NCBI RefSeq assembly: GCF_014654725.1
Contig: NZ_JACVZV010000030.1
Span: 1-64,000, forward strand
Source: Vulcanococcus sp. Clear-D1
GTDB lineage: Bacteria > Cyanobacteriota > Cyanobacteriia > PCC-6307 > Cyanobiaceae
Direction: 5' to 3'
Length of the DNA stretch: 64,000 nt
The stretch's first letter is position 1. The number at the start of each line of letters is the position of its first letter. Positions 38,299-47,895 of this stretch are shown piece after piece. A program made the translations under genes and the position numbers. The notes under the pieces are model-generated. The model did not search any database, was not told the DNA's origin, and worked only from the letters and a program-made list of their open reading frames with translations.

Positions 38299-39906
38299 TT
38301 GGCCACCGGCGCACTGGCCACGGAGACCACCACCCACGGCGAACTCGCCCTGGTGTTGCACGCTCATCTGCCCTACGTGCACTCCAGCGAACCGGGTTCG
38401 CTGGAGGAAGACTGGTATTTCCAGGCGCTGCTGGAGTGCTATCTGCCCCTGCTGGACGTGCTGGAAACGGCCGCCGCCGATCCAGCCCAGCACCCCCGGC
38501 TGAGCATGGGCCTCTCGCCCACGCTGCTCTCATTGCTGAGCAGCCGCACCCTGAGCGAGCGGTTCGGCCCCTGGCTGGCGGTGCGCCAGGAACTGCTGCT
38601 CCAGGCCCCGGCCGGCTTTGAAGCCGCCGCCGCCGATCTCGCCCAGCAACTGAGCAGCGCCTCAGCCGCATGGCACCGCTGCAACGGCAACCTGCTGCCG
38701 CGCTTCCAGCGGTTGCAGCAGGCGGGGGTGCTGGATCTCCTCACCTGCGCCGCCACCCACGGCTACCTGCCGCTGTTGCGGGATTCCCCCGAAGCGGTGC
38801 GAGCGCAACTGCTCACGGCCGTGCGCGAACACCAACGGCTGCTGGGAGTGCGGCCCCAGGGCATCTGGCTGCCGGAATGCGCCTACTACGAAGGCCTCGA
38901 TCGCCTACTGGTGAGCTGCGGCCTGCGCTACGCCATCCTCGACGCCCACGGCCTGCTGCACGGCCAGCCCAGGCCTCGCTACGGGGTGTATGCCCCCATC
39001 TGCACTCCAGCGGGGATGGCCTTCTTCGGGCGTGATAGCGAATCCACCCTGCCGGTGTGGAGCGCCCGTGATGGTTACCCCGGCGATGCCAGCTACCGGG
39101 AATTCCACCGCGATCTGGGCTGGGATCTCCCCGAGGTCGAACTCGAACAGCGCGGCATTGGCTGCCGCCGGCCGCTTGGTCTGAAGCTGCACCGGGTGAG
39201 CAGCCGCGACTGCGGCCTCGATGCCAAGCAGGCCTATGAGCCAGCCGCCGCCCATGCCAGTGCTCAGCGCGATGCAGCTCACTTCCTGCAAGGTCGCGCC
39301 CGGCACCTGCAGCAGCTGCAGACCGCCATGGAGCGTCCGCCCCTGCTGGTGGCCCCCTTCGATGCCGAACTGTTCGGGCATTGGTGGTTTGAAGGCCCGC
39401 GCTTTCTGGCGGAGCTGTTCCGCCAGGCACCCGCCAGCGGCGTGGGGCTCACCACCCTCCGCGACACCCTCAGCCGCGGCGACAGCCTGCAGCTCTGCCA
39501 GCCCTCCCCCTCGAGCTGGGGCCAGGGCGGCTACCACAACTACTGGCTCAACGACAGCAACGCCTGGGTGATTCCGGAGTGGAACCGAGCCTCGCGGGCC
39601 ATGGTGGCCCGGGTGAGCCGCGGCGTGGGCAGCGAACAGGCGCGGGAGCTGCTCAACCAGGCGGGCCGCGAACTGCTGCTGGCCCAGAGCTCCGACTGGA
39701 GCTTCATCCTGCGGGCGGGCACCACCACCGAACTGGCGCGCGAGCGGATCGAGCGGCATCTGGGCCGCTTCTGGCGGCTACTGGGGGCCATCGATGGCGA
39801 GGTGGAACTACCCGATGGCTGGCTGGAAGCCGTCCGCGCCGAAGATGCGCTCTTCCCGCTGATCAACGCCGCAGACTGGGCGCAGATCCCAGCTGCTGCA
39901 CCCTGA
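38299..39906 (+). CDS. GH57 1,4-alpha-glucan branching enzyme
   Basis: A 535-residue family 57 protein. Motifs: LVLHAHLPYVHSSEPGSLEE at the N-terminus, GIWLPECAYYEGLDRLL with the likely nucleophile Glu, and LVAPFDAELFGHWWFEGP with the likely acid/base Asp. A C-terminal helical DUF1957 region follows. Such enzymes add alpha-1,6 branches to glycogen. The frame opens with TTG 38299, 66 bases from the divergent LabA-like start. Its stop overlaps the probable arsS start. Together with malQ it serves storage-glucan structure. Confidence 0.9.
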   Translation: MATGALATETTTHGELALVLHAHLPYVHSSEPGSLEEDWYFQALLECYLPLLDVLETAAADPAQHPRLSMGLSPTLLSLLSSRTLSERFGPWLAVRQELLLQAPAGFEAAAADLAQQLSSASAAWHRCNGNLLPRFQRLQQAGVLDLLTCAATHGYLPLLRDSPEAVRAQLLTAVREHQRLLGVRPQGIWLPECAYYEGLDRLLVSCGLRYAILDAHGLLHGQPRPRYGVYAPICTPAGMAFFGRDSESTLPVWSARDGYPGDASYREFHRDLGWDLPEVELEQRGIGCRRPLGLKLHRVSSRDCGLDAKQAYEPAAAHASAQRDAAHFLQGRARHLQQLQTAMERPPLLVAPFDAELFGHWWFEGPRFLAELFRQAPASGVGLTTLRDTLSRGDSLQLCQPSPSSWGQGGYHNYWLNDSNAWVIPEWNRASRAMVARVSRGVGSEQARELLNQAGRELLLAQSSDWSFILRAGTTTELARERIERHLGRFWRLLGAIDGEVELPDGWLEAVRAEDALFPLINAADWAQIPAAAP

Positions 39907-40925
39907 CCTCCACCGCCGCGCTCGGCCCTCACCAGCAACTGGAGCTACTGGCTCGGGCTCTGCCCGCTGAGCAGCAATTCGAAGCGAGCCTGCAACAGCG
40001 CCAACTCAGCGCGCCCCGCCGCAGCGCCCTGCGGGTGTTGCAACTCAACCTGGGCAAGCTCTGCAACATGCGCTGCAGCCACTGCCACGTGGATGCGGGC
40101 CCCCATCAGGGGCAGACCCTGATGCCTGATGGCGTAGTGGAGGAGTGCATCGCGGCCATGGCGCGGCTGCGGCCGGCGGTGGTGGATCTCACCGGCGGTG
40201 CACCGGAACTGCATCCGCGCTTCAAGGAGCTGGTGCTGGCGGCCCGGGCTCAGGGCTGTCATGTGATTGATCGCTGCAACCTCACGGTGCTGCTGCTGCC
40301 AGCGCTGCGGGATCTAGCGGCCTTCCTCGCAGAGCAGCAGGTGGAGATCGTGGCGAGCCTGCCCCAACCCGAAGCCGAGAGCACCGATGCCCAGCGCGGC
40401 GATGGCACCTGGGAAGCCTCGATCGAAGCGCTGCGGCGGCTCAACCAGCTGGGCTACGGCCAGGGTGATCCCCGGCGGCAGCTCACGCTGATGAGCAACC
40501 CTTCCGGCACCCGCCTGCAGCAGCTCACCCCGTGCGACTCGGCCCAGTGGAAACGCCGTCTGCAGGAGCTGGCGGGAGTGCAGTTCGATCAGTTGATCGG
40601 CCTCAACAACATGCCGATCGCCCGCTTCTTGGAGCAACTGCAGCGCGATGGCCATGTGAATTGCTACTTGAAGCTGCTCCACGACGCCTTCAACCCCGAG
40701 GCACTCAACGGCCTGATGTGCCGCGACACGCTCTCGGTGGCAGCAGATGGTCAGCTGTTCGACTGCGACTTCAACCAGATGCTCGAGCTACCGCTCGGCA
40801 GCACCCCGACCACGATCGCGAGGATTAGGCGCGAACAGCTCGAGCAACGCGCCATTCACTGGGGCAATCACTGCTTCGGCTGCACCGCCGGCCAGGGCAG
40901 CTCCTGCGCCGGGGCTACGGCCTGA
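39903..40925 (+). CDS. arsS: Arsenosugar biosynthesis radical SAM protein ArsS
   Basis: A radical SAM enzyme thought to join dimethylarsenic to a SAM-derived 5'-deoxyadenosyl group. The cluster motif is LNLGKLCNMRCSHCHVDAGP (CxxxCxxC), followed by VVDLTGGAPELHP, a FNPEALNGLMCRDTLSVAAD block, and a C-terminal Cys-rich DUF3641 part (HCFGCTAGQGSSC). Start is unclear: no ATG, GTG or TTG lies between the GH57 stop and the conserved block. CTG 39903, overlapping that stop as CTGA, gives 340 residues and the expected length; a start farther upstream inside GH57 is possible. Last 11 bases overlap convergent crtL. Confidence 0.9.
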   Translation: MTSTAALGPHQQLELLARALPAEQQFEASLQQRQLSAPRRSALRVLQLNLGKLCNMRCSHCHVDAGPHQGQTLMPDGVVEECIAAMARLRPAVVDLTGGAPELHPRFKELVLAARAQGCHVIDRCNLTVLLLPALRDLAAFLAEQQVEIVASLPQPEAESTDAQRGDGTWEASIEALRRLNQLGYGQGDPRRQLTLMSNPSGTRLQQLTPCDSAQWKRRLQELAGVQFDQLIGLNNMPIARFLEQLQRDGHVNCYLKLLHDAFNPEALNGLMCRDTLSVAADGQLFDCDFNQMLELPLGSTPTTIARIRREQLEQRAIHWGNHCFGCTAGQGSSCAGATA

Positions 40926-42174
40926 GCATCCGCAGACCCAACGGCAACTCCCGGCCCTGCATCAGCATCAGCCCGGCCTTCACGCTCCAGGGCGCCAGCA
41001 CAAACAAGCGCACCATCGCTGCAATCAAGGCAGGCAGGCTGAGGGTGTTGGTGAGAAAGCCAAACCACTGCTCGCGCGGCAAGGAGAAGAAAGTGGTGAA
41101 GTGAGCCCGCAGCTGCAGCTCGGAAAACCGCATCAACTTCTCCAGGCCAAAGCGATAAAGCGCATGCCGGCGCTGCAGCTCCAGGGGCCAGAGCGCCTGC
41201 CAGGCCTGAACCGCCAGCTGCTGGCCGCGGGCTTGGGGATCCTGCAGGCCAGCGGCGATCGCCTCGGCCAGGGCCGGTGCCCGCCGCAACAGCGATCCCA
41301 CCATGTACCCCGAGGCCGGATGCACCATCGAAGCCGAGCCGCCGAAACCAACCACCCGTTGTCGCAGATCCGGCAGGGGCAGGTTCATCGGGAATAGGCA
41401 CAACTCCTCATGCTGGACCTCCTCCACGCTGATGCCGCGCAGAGCCAAACGCCGCATCAACCGGTCCTTGAGCAGCTCGTAAGGCACCGGGGGCGCCAAG
41501 GCGAGCGACGTCTCCTCCACGAAGAACACCCCCTCGCCGCAATCCATCGCATAGAGAAAGGTGGGCGGGCCGCAGCGCCGCTCCGCTTCGCTGAGGTGAT
41601 CACAGCGGTAATCCATCAGCACGAACTGGCCGGGATCCACCGGCGGCGCTGAAAAGCGCCCAACGATGCCGTAAGCGGCCTGACCCGCCACCGGACCTTC
41701 ATCGGGGCGCTGCACAAAGGGTGAGTGATGGCCGCTGGCATCGATCACCAACCGCGTCTGCAGGCGCTCACCAGCCTCGGTGATCACCACCGAGCCATTG
41801 GCATCGTGCTCGATGGCAACAGCCCGGCCCCGATGCCAGCTGGCACCAGCGTCCTGACAGGGCGTCCACCAATGCTGCTGCAGAGCCGTCTTGTCGAACA
41901 GGCCGTAGTCGATGCCATGGGCCATGGCGGGAGTGGCGAGTCGATCACCGAAATAGCTGCGGGTGTCGTGCCAGCGATGGCCCAACAACGGCTGCAGGCC
42001 GAGCTCGTCCACCTCCGGGCCCCAGATGCCGTAGGTGTTGGGCCAGGGGGCCGTTGGATCCTCCGGCGCCAAACCCTGCACGGCCACGCCCCGTTCGCAG
42101 AGGGCGGCCGCGATGCAAAGGGCTGCCGGTCCGGCACCAAGAACCAGGACGTCGATCGGAGCGGACTGCCCCAT
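40915..42174 (-). CDS. crtL: Lycopene cyclase (CrtL type)
   Basis: Cyclises lycopene ends to carotene rings. The 419-residue flavoprotein has the FAD motif VLVLGAGPAALCIAAALCERG, PNTYGIWGPEVDELGL near residue 45, DASGHHSPF, and the cyclase segments MDYRCDHL and FFVEETSLA. VVGFGGSASMVHPASGYMVG is the C-terminal signature. This plant-like CrtL is the form in Synechococcus and Prochlorococcus. I lean to beta-cyclase, but epsilon-cyclase (CrtL-e) is a close paralogue I cannot exclude. ATG 42174 overlaps the upstream gene's stop by one base. Confidence 0.93.
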   Translation of the reverse strand: MGQSAPIDVLVLGAGPAALCIAAALCERGVAVQGLAPEDPTAPWPNTYGIWGPEVDELGLQPLLGHRWHDTRSYFGDRLATPAMAHGIDYGLFDKTALQQHWWTPCQDAGASWHRGRAVAIEHDANGSVVITEAGERLQTRLVIDASGHHSPFVQRPDEGPVAGQAAYGIVGRFSAPPVDPGQFVLMDYRCDHLSEAERRCGPPTFLYAMDCGEGVFFVEETSLALAPPVPYELLKDRLMRRLALRGISVEEVQHEELCLFPMNLPLPDLRQRVVGFGGSASMVHPASGYMVGSLLRRAPALAEAIAAGLQDPQARGQQLAVQAWQALWPLELQRRHALYRFGLEKLMRFSELQLRAHFTTFFSLPREQWFGFLTNTLSLPALIAAMVRLFVLAPWSVKAGLMLMQGRELPLGLRMLRP

Positions 42175-43307
42175 CAGAGCTGAACCTCCAACACCGCTCG
42201 GTTATTGGCCTGAAGCGCCTCGCTATCCAGAATCTGTCGCTCGGGATCGGCGATCACCTCGATGCGATGGCCCCCTGGGCGCAGATCCAGCGGCACGCTG
42301 AACTGCTCACTCGCTCCTGCGGCCAGCCAAGGCAGGCGCAGATAGCGATGGCCGGAGTAGCGATCGTTCACCACCACGGCGACCCCCACATCGCTCACAT
42401 CCATCGCTCCGAGATTCACCACGCTGAAGCAGGCAGCCCCCGCCTCGAAGCGCAGCTGCTCCACAGCCAGATCACTCACCAGCGCGTGCAGCTGCTGCAG
42501 CGGATAGAGCGCGAGGCGCCGCACCGCCCGCAGCGCCGTGCCGGGGTGCTCATGATGCAGATGGCCGCCATAGCGCAGATCCACGCTGCAGCCATGCAGA
42601 TGCAGATGAGCGCCCTCCGCGGGGATGGTCCCGCGTCCGGTGGCGGGATCGGTGTCAAAAAAACCGCAGCACTCCCATTGGAGTGAACGGCCTAGGTAGC
42701 GAATGGGATCGGCGGGATCGCCAGGGTCCTGCTCAGCCAGGCGGTAGTGCTGCAGCAGTTGATAGATGCTGCGGCTGGCGGTGCCCTCACTGGCCGCGCT
42801 GCTGGCGATGGCGGTGTTGCGGCGCTGCTGGCCCATGCACAGTTTGGAGGCCACCGTGATCACCAGCGAGCGCCAATCGAGCTCGGCCCTCAACCCATAG
42901 ATCGGCGCCTCATCCAAGCGGCCTTGGCGTCGCACCTGCGCAATCGCCTGACCCACCAGCTCCTGCAACGGCACCCCCTCCACATCTCCAAGCTCGGCCG
43001 GATCCACCAGCACCTTGAGGGCCGCAGCATCACCGCTGAAGCACACATAGGGGAAGTGAGCGCTGCCATCGCCGCTCTGCAATGCACGGATGACGCCATC
43101 ACTGGCCTGGCATTTCCAGATGGTGGTGTTGCCGGTGGCATTCGGCAGAAAGGTGAGCTCGCCGTTATCGATGCTGGTGGTGGTGCCTAAACCGAGCACA
43201 TCGCCATTGAGCGGAATGGCCTCGAGGGGGAGGTGTTCATGCACATCCCCCTGGATCAGATCGCTCACCGTGTTAGCGATCCAGAGATCGCCGCGGTGAT
43301 CAGGCAT
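42174..43307 (-). CDS. Acetolactate decarboxylase-like protein with C-terminal CARDB-like domain
   Basis: 377 residues in two parts. Residues about 20-265 follow the AlsD/BudA pattern: [54 protein letters not shown] and [15 protein letters not shown] His-rich motif ([20 protein letters not shown]) has H-x-H then a GGH 11 residues on, the spacing of the zinc-binding histidines in alpha-acetolactate decarboxylase. Residues about 285-377 look like a CARDB/immunoglobulin-type beta domain ([20 protein letters not shown]). True AlsD is about 240 residues. ATG 43307 overlaps the gyrA stop; it lies between gyrA and crtL on the same strand. No signal peptide. Acetoin formation is inference only. Confidence 0.65.
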   Translation of the reverse strand: MPDHRGDLWIANTVSDLIQGDVHEHLPLEAIPLNGDVLGLGTTTSIDNGELTFLPNATGNTTIWKCQASDGVIRALQSGDGSAHFPYVCFSGDAAALKVLVDPAELGDVEGVPLQELVGQAIAQVRRQGRLDEAPIYGLRAELDWRSLVITVASKLCMGQQRRNTAIASSAASEGTASRSIYQLLQHYRLAEQDPGDPADPIRYLGRSLQWECCGFFDTDPATGRGTIPAEGAHLHLHGCSVDLRYGGHLHHEHPGTALRAVRRLALYPLQQLHALVSDLAVEQLRFEAGAACFSVVNLGAMDVSDVGVAVVVNDRYSGHRYLRLPWLAAGASEQFSVPLDLRPGGHRIEVIADPERQILDSEALQANNRAVLEVQL

Positions 43308-45957
43308 CGGCAGCGGTGTCCACCGGGGCCGCCTCGCCGGCAGCCACCGAATCCGCGGCTTCCTCCTCAGCCGCAGGCGGCACCAGCACCACCTCCGAAA
43401 GGCGATCACCGCTATCGAGGCGCTGCAGGCGCACGCCGGTGGCCGCCCGCGACTGCTGCGGCACGGCATCAGCCTGCATGCGCACAATCACACCCTTCTC
43501 GCTCACGAGCAGCAGCTCCTCACCCGCGCCGAGCACCTTCAGCCCCACCAACACATCACCATCGCGGCGGAACTTCATGCAGCGCAGGCCCATACCGGCC
43601 CGCTTCTGCAGGCGGAACTGATCCACCGGCACCCGCTTGCCCAAGCCGCTGGCCGAAGCCACCAGCACCCAGGGGCCCTCACTGGGGGCCACCTCTTCGG
43701 TGTCTTCTTCATCGGCGGCAGCGCTGCTGCTTTCCACCCGATCGGCGAGCTCAACCGGCAGCACATCCATGCTCACGAGCTGATCGCCGGGGCGCAGATT
43801 CATCGCCCTCACGCCGCGAGCGGTGCGACCTAGGGGCCGCAGCTCCTCATCGCTGAGGCGGAAGTGGATGGTCATCCCGTTGCGGGAGCCGATCAGCAGG
43901 CTGTCGCAGGGCTGGGCGAGACGGACCCAGGTGAGGGCATCGCCTTCCTCCAACGAGATCGCAATCAGACCATTGGAGCGAATGTTGGCGAAGGCCGAAA
44001 GACGGGTGCGCTTGATATAGCCGCCGCTGGTGAGCATCACCAGAACCGCGTCTTCAGCAAATTCACTCACCGCCAGCAGTGAGGTGATCTGCTCTTCGCG
44101 CGGGATCGGCAGCAGCTGCACGATCGGCGTGCCCTTGGCGGTGCGGCTGCACTGCGGCACCCGGTAGGCCGGCACGGTGTACACCACACCGCGATCGGAG
44201 AACAGCAGCAGCGAATCGTGGTCGTTGCAGCTGATAAACAACCGCACCGCCTCTTCGCCCTGGCTGCGAGTGCCGGCCTTGCCGCGTGTACCGCGACTGG
44301 TGGCTTCGAATTCGCTCACCGGCATCCGCTTGAGGTAGCCGTTCTCGGTGAGCAGCACCACCGAGCGCTCGTTGGCGATCAGATCGATGTCTTCGAGGCC
44401 ACCCTCCACATCGAGGATCTCGGTGCGGCGAGGCGAGTCGTAGCGGGAGCGCAGCACTCCGAGCTCCTCGGTGATCAGCGCCAGCACCCGCTCCTTGCGG
44501 GCCAGGATGTCTTTGTAGTCGGTGATCTTGGCGAGCAGATCCTCGTGCTCAAGCCGGATCTTGTCGGCCTCCAGGGCCGTGAGCCGCCGCAGCTGCATTT
44601 GCAGGATGGCGTCGGCCTGGATGTCGCTGAGGCCGAAGCGATCCATCAGCTCCGCCCGAGCCGTGGCGGTGTCGGCGGCGGCGCGGATCAGGGCAATGAT
44701 CGCGTCGAGATTGTCGAGGGCGATCAGCAAACCCAAGAGGATGTGATCGCGCTCCTCGGCTTTACGCAGGAGGTAGCGGGTGCGGCGCTCGATCGTCTCG
44801 ACGCGGAAGTCGAGGAACACCTCGAGCATCTTGCGCAGGGTGAGCAGCACCGGCTCAGCCTTCACCAGCGCCAGCATGTAGGCACTGAAGTTGCTCTGCA
44901 GCGGCGTGAGCTTGAACAGGTTGTTGAGCACCACCTGCGGGTAGGCATCACGGCGCAGCTCGATCACGATGCGCATGCCATCGCGATCGGATTCATCGCG
45001 GATGTCGGCGATGCCTTCGAGCTTTTTGTCGTTCACCAGCTCGGCGATGCGCTCGATGAGCGCTGCCTTGTTGGTTTGATACGGAAGCTCCGTGATGATC
45101 ACCGCATCGCGGTCGGGCCGGCCCTTCGCTTCGATCATTTCAATCGAGGCCACGCCGCGCATCGTCACCGAACCACGGCCGGTGGTGTACATCTCGCGGA
45201 TGCCACTGCGGCCGAGGATCTGGCCGCCGGTGGGGAAATCGGGGCCGGGGATCAGCCGCATCAGCTCGCGATCTTCGAGCTCCGGGTTCTCGATCAGCGC
45301 CAGCAGGCCATCGATCAGCTCCGTGAGGTTGTGGGGAGGGATGTTGGTGGCCATCCCCACGGCGATGCCGGTGGAGCCGTTGAGCAGCAGCTGCGGGATG
45401 CGCGAGGGCATCACCGTGGGTTCCTGCTGCGAGCCGTCGAAGTTGTCGATGAAATCGACGGTTTCGCACTCGATGTCTTCGAGCAGGCTGTCGGTGGTGA
45501 GCGCCTGCAGCCGCGATTCGGTGTATCGCATGGCGGCGGGCGGATCGTTATCCACCGAACCGAAGTTGCCGTGGCCGTCGATCAACGGCATGCGCATGGA
45601 GAAATCCTGCGCCATCCGCACCAGGGCGTCGTACACCGCGGTGTCGCCATGGGGGTGGTACTTACCGAGCACCTCACCCACCACACGGGCGCACTTTCTG
45701 TAGGGCCGGTCGCTGGTGAGGCCCAGCTCATACATCGCGTAGAGGATGCGGCGATGCACCGGCTTGAGGCCGTCGCGGGCATCGGGCAAAGCCCGGCCCA
45801 CGATCACGCTCATCGCGTACTCCAAGTAGGAGCGCGACATCTCGTTGCGCAGATCGGCCTGGATGATGCGGCCGTCTGAATCGCCTGGTCCGCCTGGACC
45901 GGTTGGGTCTTCCCCGTCCCCGGGTGTCATCGCGCCGGGTTCGGTTGGATCCGCCAT
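43300..45957 (-). CDS. gyrA: DNA gyrase subunit A
   Basis: Breakage-reunion subunit that introduces negative supercoils with GyrB. The 885-residue protein has an N-terminal Gly/Pro-rich lead, the winged-helix core ([40 protein letters not shown]), the catalytic Tyr near residue 145 in [10 protein letters not shown], and a C-terminal beta-pinwheel. The GyrA box is degenerate (about SRGTRGKAG), as in other cyanobacteria. ATG 45957 lies just beyond the divergent DUF39 gene. Tail overlaps the next gene by 8 bases. Confidence 0.97.
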   Translation of the reverse strand: MADPTEPGAMTPGDGEDPTGPGGPGDSDGRIIQADLRNEMSRSYLEYAMSVIVGRALPDARDGLKPVHRRILYAMYELGLTSDRPYRKCARVVGEVLGKYHPHGDTAVYDALVRMAQDFSMRMPLIDGHGNFGSVDNDPPAAMRYTESRLQALTTDSLLEDIECETVDFIDNFDGSQQEPTVMPSRIPQLLLNGSTGIAVGMATNIPPHNLTELIDGLLALIENPELEDRELMRLIPGPDFPTGGQILGRSGIREMYTTGRGSVTMRGVASIEMIEAKGRPDRDAVIITELPYQTNKAALIERIAELVNDKKLEGIADIRDESDRDGMRIVIELRRDAYPQVVLNNLFKLTPLQSNFSAYMLALVKAEPVLLTLRKMLEVFLDFRVETIERRTRYLLRKAEERDHILLGLLIALDNLDAIIALIRAAADTATARAELMDRFGLSDIQADAILQMQLRRLTALEADKIRLEHEDLLAKITDYKDILARKERVLALITEELGVLRSRYDSPRRTEILDVEGGLEDIDLIANERSVVLLTENGYLKRMPVSEFEATSRGTRGKAGTRSQGEEAVRLFISCNDHDSLLLFSDRGVVYTVPAYRVPQCSRTAKGTPIVQLLPIPREEQITSLLAVSEFAEDAVLVMLTSGGYIKRTRLSAFANIRSNGLIAISLEEGDALTWVRLAQPCDSLLIGSRNGMTIHFRLSDEELRPLGRTARGVRAMNLRPGDQLVSMDVLPVELADRVESSSAAADEEDTEEVAPSEGPWVLVASASGLGKRVPVDQFRLQKRAGMGLRCMKFRRDGDVLVGLKVLGAGEELLLVSEKGVIVRMQADAVPQQSRAATGVRLQRLDSGDRLSEVVLVPPAAEEEAADSVAAGEAAPVDTAADA

Positions 45958-45981
45958 TCGACAGGACTTTGATTAGAACGC

Positions 45982-45987
45982 ATTTTA
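45982..45987 (-). promoter_or_regulatory. Candidate -10 box for gyrA in a 45-base divergent gap
   Basis: On the minus strand TAAAAT stands 24 bases before the gyrA ATG. The gap between gyrA and the DUF39 gene (46003) is short and AT-rich, so the two promoters must overlap. No convincing -35 hexamer; candidate only. Confidence 0.35.
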
Positions 45988-46002
45988 TCGGTTGTTGCGC
46001 CT

Positions 46003-47145
46003 GTGTCTGCCGCCCGCGGGAGTGCGCCCGCCCGAAGCGAGCCCGAGCTGATTGCCCTGCAGCAGCGCGGCGATCTGCAGGTGTGCACAGCCGGGCAATT
46101 TCGCGATCGCGTGGCGGAGTTGGGGCTGGAGGAGGCCTTCCGCCAAACCCATGTGGTGGTCGCCAGCGAGGCCGGCTTCACCGCCCAGGCATCGCTGGTG
46201 CTGCATCTCGGCCCGAGCGATCCACCGATCCGGATCGAACGCTTCCGGCTGGGGGCCGCCGAAGCCGGAGGCGGCCATGGCAACACGGATCTCGTGCTGC
46301 CGATGCAGGGCGGTGGTGCCGCCGCCCTCGAAGCACTGCTGCAGGGGAGGTCGCTTCCCTTCAGCGCCAGCGGCCAGGCCAGCCCGCAACAGCCGCGCCA
46401 AGAGCTGGAAACTCAGCTATCGCTGCAGCAGATCGGAGCCGGCCAACTGCTCCTCCACCGCGCCATCGCCGAAAACGGTGTGGTGGCGGTAAGCAGCCGC
46501 GATGGACTCACACCCACTCCCTGGGGGCCGGTGCTGGGCCCCATGGGTAGTGCCCTATTCAGCTGCGCCGGAGCCGGCAGCATTGGCATGACGATGCCCG
46601 GCCTGCAGGCGCTCGGCCCCGGTTCACCCGTGCTGGTGGCCGGCGCTCTGGGCTGGGTGAGCGGCGCCGGCGCTGGCCACAATCCCCAGGCACGCCGCCA
46701 GGCCAGTGGCCATGCCCTCAGCCCAGGGGCCAGCTGCGCCGTGAGCGTGGATCTGCACGGCCTGGAGCGGCGCTGGATTCGCTCCTGCGAGCACAGGCAG
46801 GAGGGCAGTGGCCTGCTGGTGGCCCTGGCGGCACCGGTGCCGCTGCTTGATCTCGCTGCGGCCCGCCAGGCTGCCTGCGGCAACGAGCAACTCCAGGCAC
46901 CGGTGCTCGATTACGGCATCCCGCGCCGAGTGCGCCCCAGCCTTGGGAGTGTCAGCTACGCCCAGCTGCTCAGCGGCAGGCTCACCCTCGGCGAGCAGCG
47001 CATCCGCTGCGCACCGGCCCACAGCCCCCGCCTTGCCGAGGAGATCGGTGCGGAGCTCTGCGAGCGGCTGCGATCCGGCCGATTCCCCATCCGCCTTCCC
47101 CTGGTGGGCCTGCCGCAACGCCCTGCACTCCTGCCGCTGGAGTGA
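46003..47145 (+). CDS. DUF39/HcyBio-family protein (possible homocysteine biosynthesis)
   Basis: A 380-residue member of the DUF39 (HcyBio) family: LGPSDPPIRIERF near 70-82, LSLQQIGAGQLLLHRAIAEN, FSCAGAGSIGMTMPGLQALG, PVLVAGALGWVSGAGAGHNP and the C-terminal RVRPSLGSVSYAQLLSG. In methanogens the family makes homocysteine from aspartate semialdehyde and sulfide using two Cys. At the matching places I read FTAQ (59-62) and a Pro/Gln-rich stretch, so both cysteines seem lost; Cys in LQVC28 and FSCAG remain. The activity may therefore differ. GTG 46003 begins it, divergent from gyrA. Confidence 0.75.
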   Translation: MSAARGSAPARSEPELIALQQRGDLQVCTAGQFRDRVAELGLEEAFRQTHVVVASEAGFTAQASLVLHLGPSDPPIRIERFRLGAAEAGGGHGNTDLVLPMQGGGAAALEALLQGRSLPFSASGQASPQQPRQELETQLSLQQIGAGQLLLHRAIAENGVVAVSSRDGLTPTPWGPVLGPMGSALFSCAGAGSIGMTMPGLQALGPGSPVLVAGALGWVSGAGAGHNPQARRQASGHALSPGASCAVSVDLHGLERRWIRSCEHRQEGSGLLVALAAPVPLLDLAAARQAACGNEQLQAPVLDYGIPRRVRPSLGSVSYAQLLSGRLTLGEQRIRCAPAHSPRLAEEIGAELCERLRSGRFPIRLPLVGLPQRPALLPLE

Positions 47146-47198
47146 TTTCTGTAGGAATTCAGCCGTAAGCTCCCTGGCTGAAGCAATCGCCACCGACC

Positions 47199-47828
47199 AT
47201 GTCCGACGCTGCTGACCCCAAGCCGGACACCGAGCAGCAGGTCGAGCCCGTGGTGCTGGGCACTGAAACAACACCGGAGCAGGAGCCGATGGGAGAGGCC
47301 GCTGCCGTGAGCAGCGAAGAGCCCCTCAACCAAACGCCGCCCACCGAAACACCGGCCACCGAGGCAGTGGCAGCGCCGGTCGAGGCCACAGCCGAGCCCG
47401 CCAACCCAGAACCCACAGCCGAGCCTCCTGCCCCCACCGATATCCCCACCGTGGCCAGCACCCTGGAGGTGCCCGCCAGCCCGCAGCTGGCAACCCCGGC
47501 AGCCGATCAGGACGGCGGCGAATGGGAGCTGCTGGTGGAGAAGGTTCGAAACTGGATCAGCAGCGGACAACTGCAGGAGCAGTGGCAGAGCGCCCGCACT
47601 CCGCTCAGCCTGCTGGCCGGCTTGATCGCTGTGCTGCTGGTGCTGCGGGTGTATTCCGCCGTTCTGGGGGTGCTCGACAGCATTCCGCTGCTGCCAGGGC
47701 TGCTCGAGCTGGCCGGCCTAGTGGCCGTGGTGCAATTCAGCCTCACCCGCCTGGTGCGCAGCAACGATCGCCGCGAGGTGATCGAGGGTCTCAAGCAGCG
47801 CTGGCAGAGCTTCCGGGGCCGCGGCTGA
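47199..47828 (+). CDS. CAAD/CURT1-domain membrane protein
   Basis: A 209-residue protein: about 105 residues of Pro/Glu/Thr/Ala-rich disordered sequence, then EWELLVEKVRNWISSGQLQE, two membrane helices (LSLLAGLIAVLLVLRVYSAV and LLPGLLELAGLVAVVQFSLT) and a final amphipathic helix (REVIEGLKQRWQSFRGR). That C-terminal 90-residue block is the CAAD domain, found on cyanobacterial aminoacyl-tRNA synthetases and as stand-alone proteins, related to thylakoid-curving CURT1. It likely anchors in the thylakoid. The disordered head is much longer than in CURT1. Confidence 0.88.
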   Translation: MSDAADPKPDTEQQVEPVVLGTETTPEQEPMGEAAAVSSEEPLNQTPPTETPATEAVAAPVEATAEPANPEPTAEPPAPTDIPTVASTLEVPASPQLATPAADQDGGEWELLVEKVRNWISSGQLQEQWQSARTPLSLLAGLIAVLLVLRVYSAVLGVLDSIPLLPGLLELAGLVAVVQFSLTRLVRSNDRREVIEGLKQRWQSFRGRG

Positions 47829-47895
47829 TCCCACCTCCCTGCAAGGACGCCATCGGGCCGGTTGATAGCTTGGCTCGATTGCGTCATGGATTTCG

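Noticed and set aside
44218-45879. A 553-codon open frame antisense to gyrA
   Set aside because: It is a shadow of gyrA caused by high GC; the composition is His/Gly/Val-rich with no domain, while gyrA is unmistakable on the other strand.
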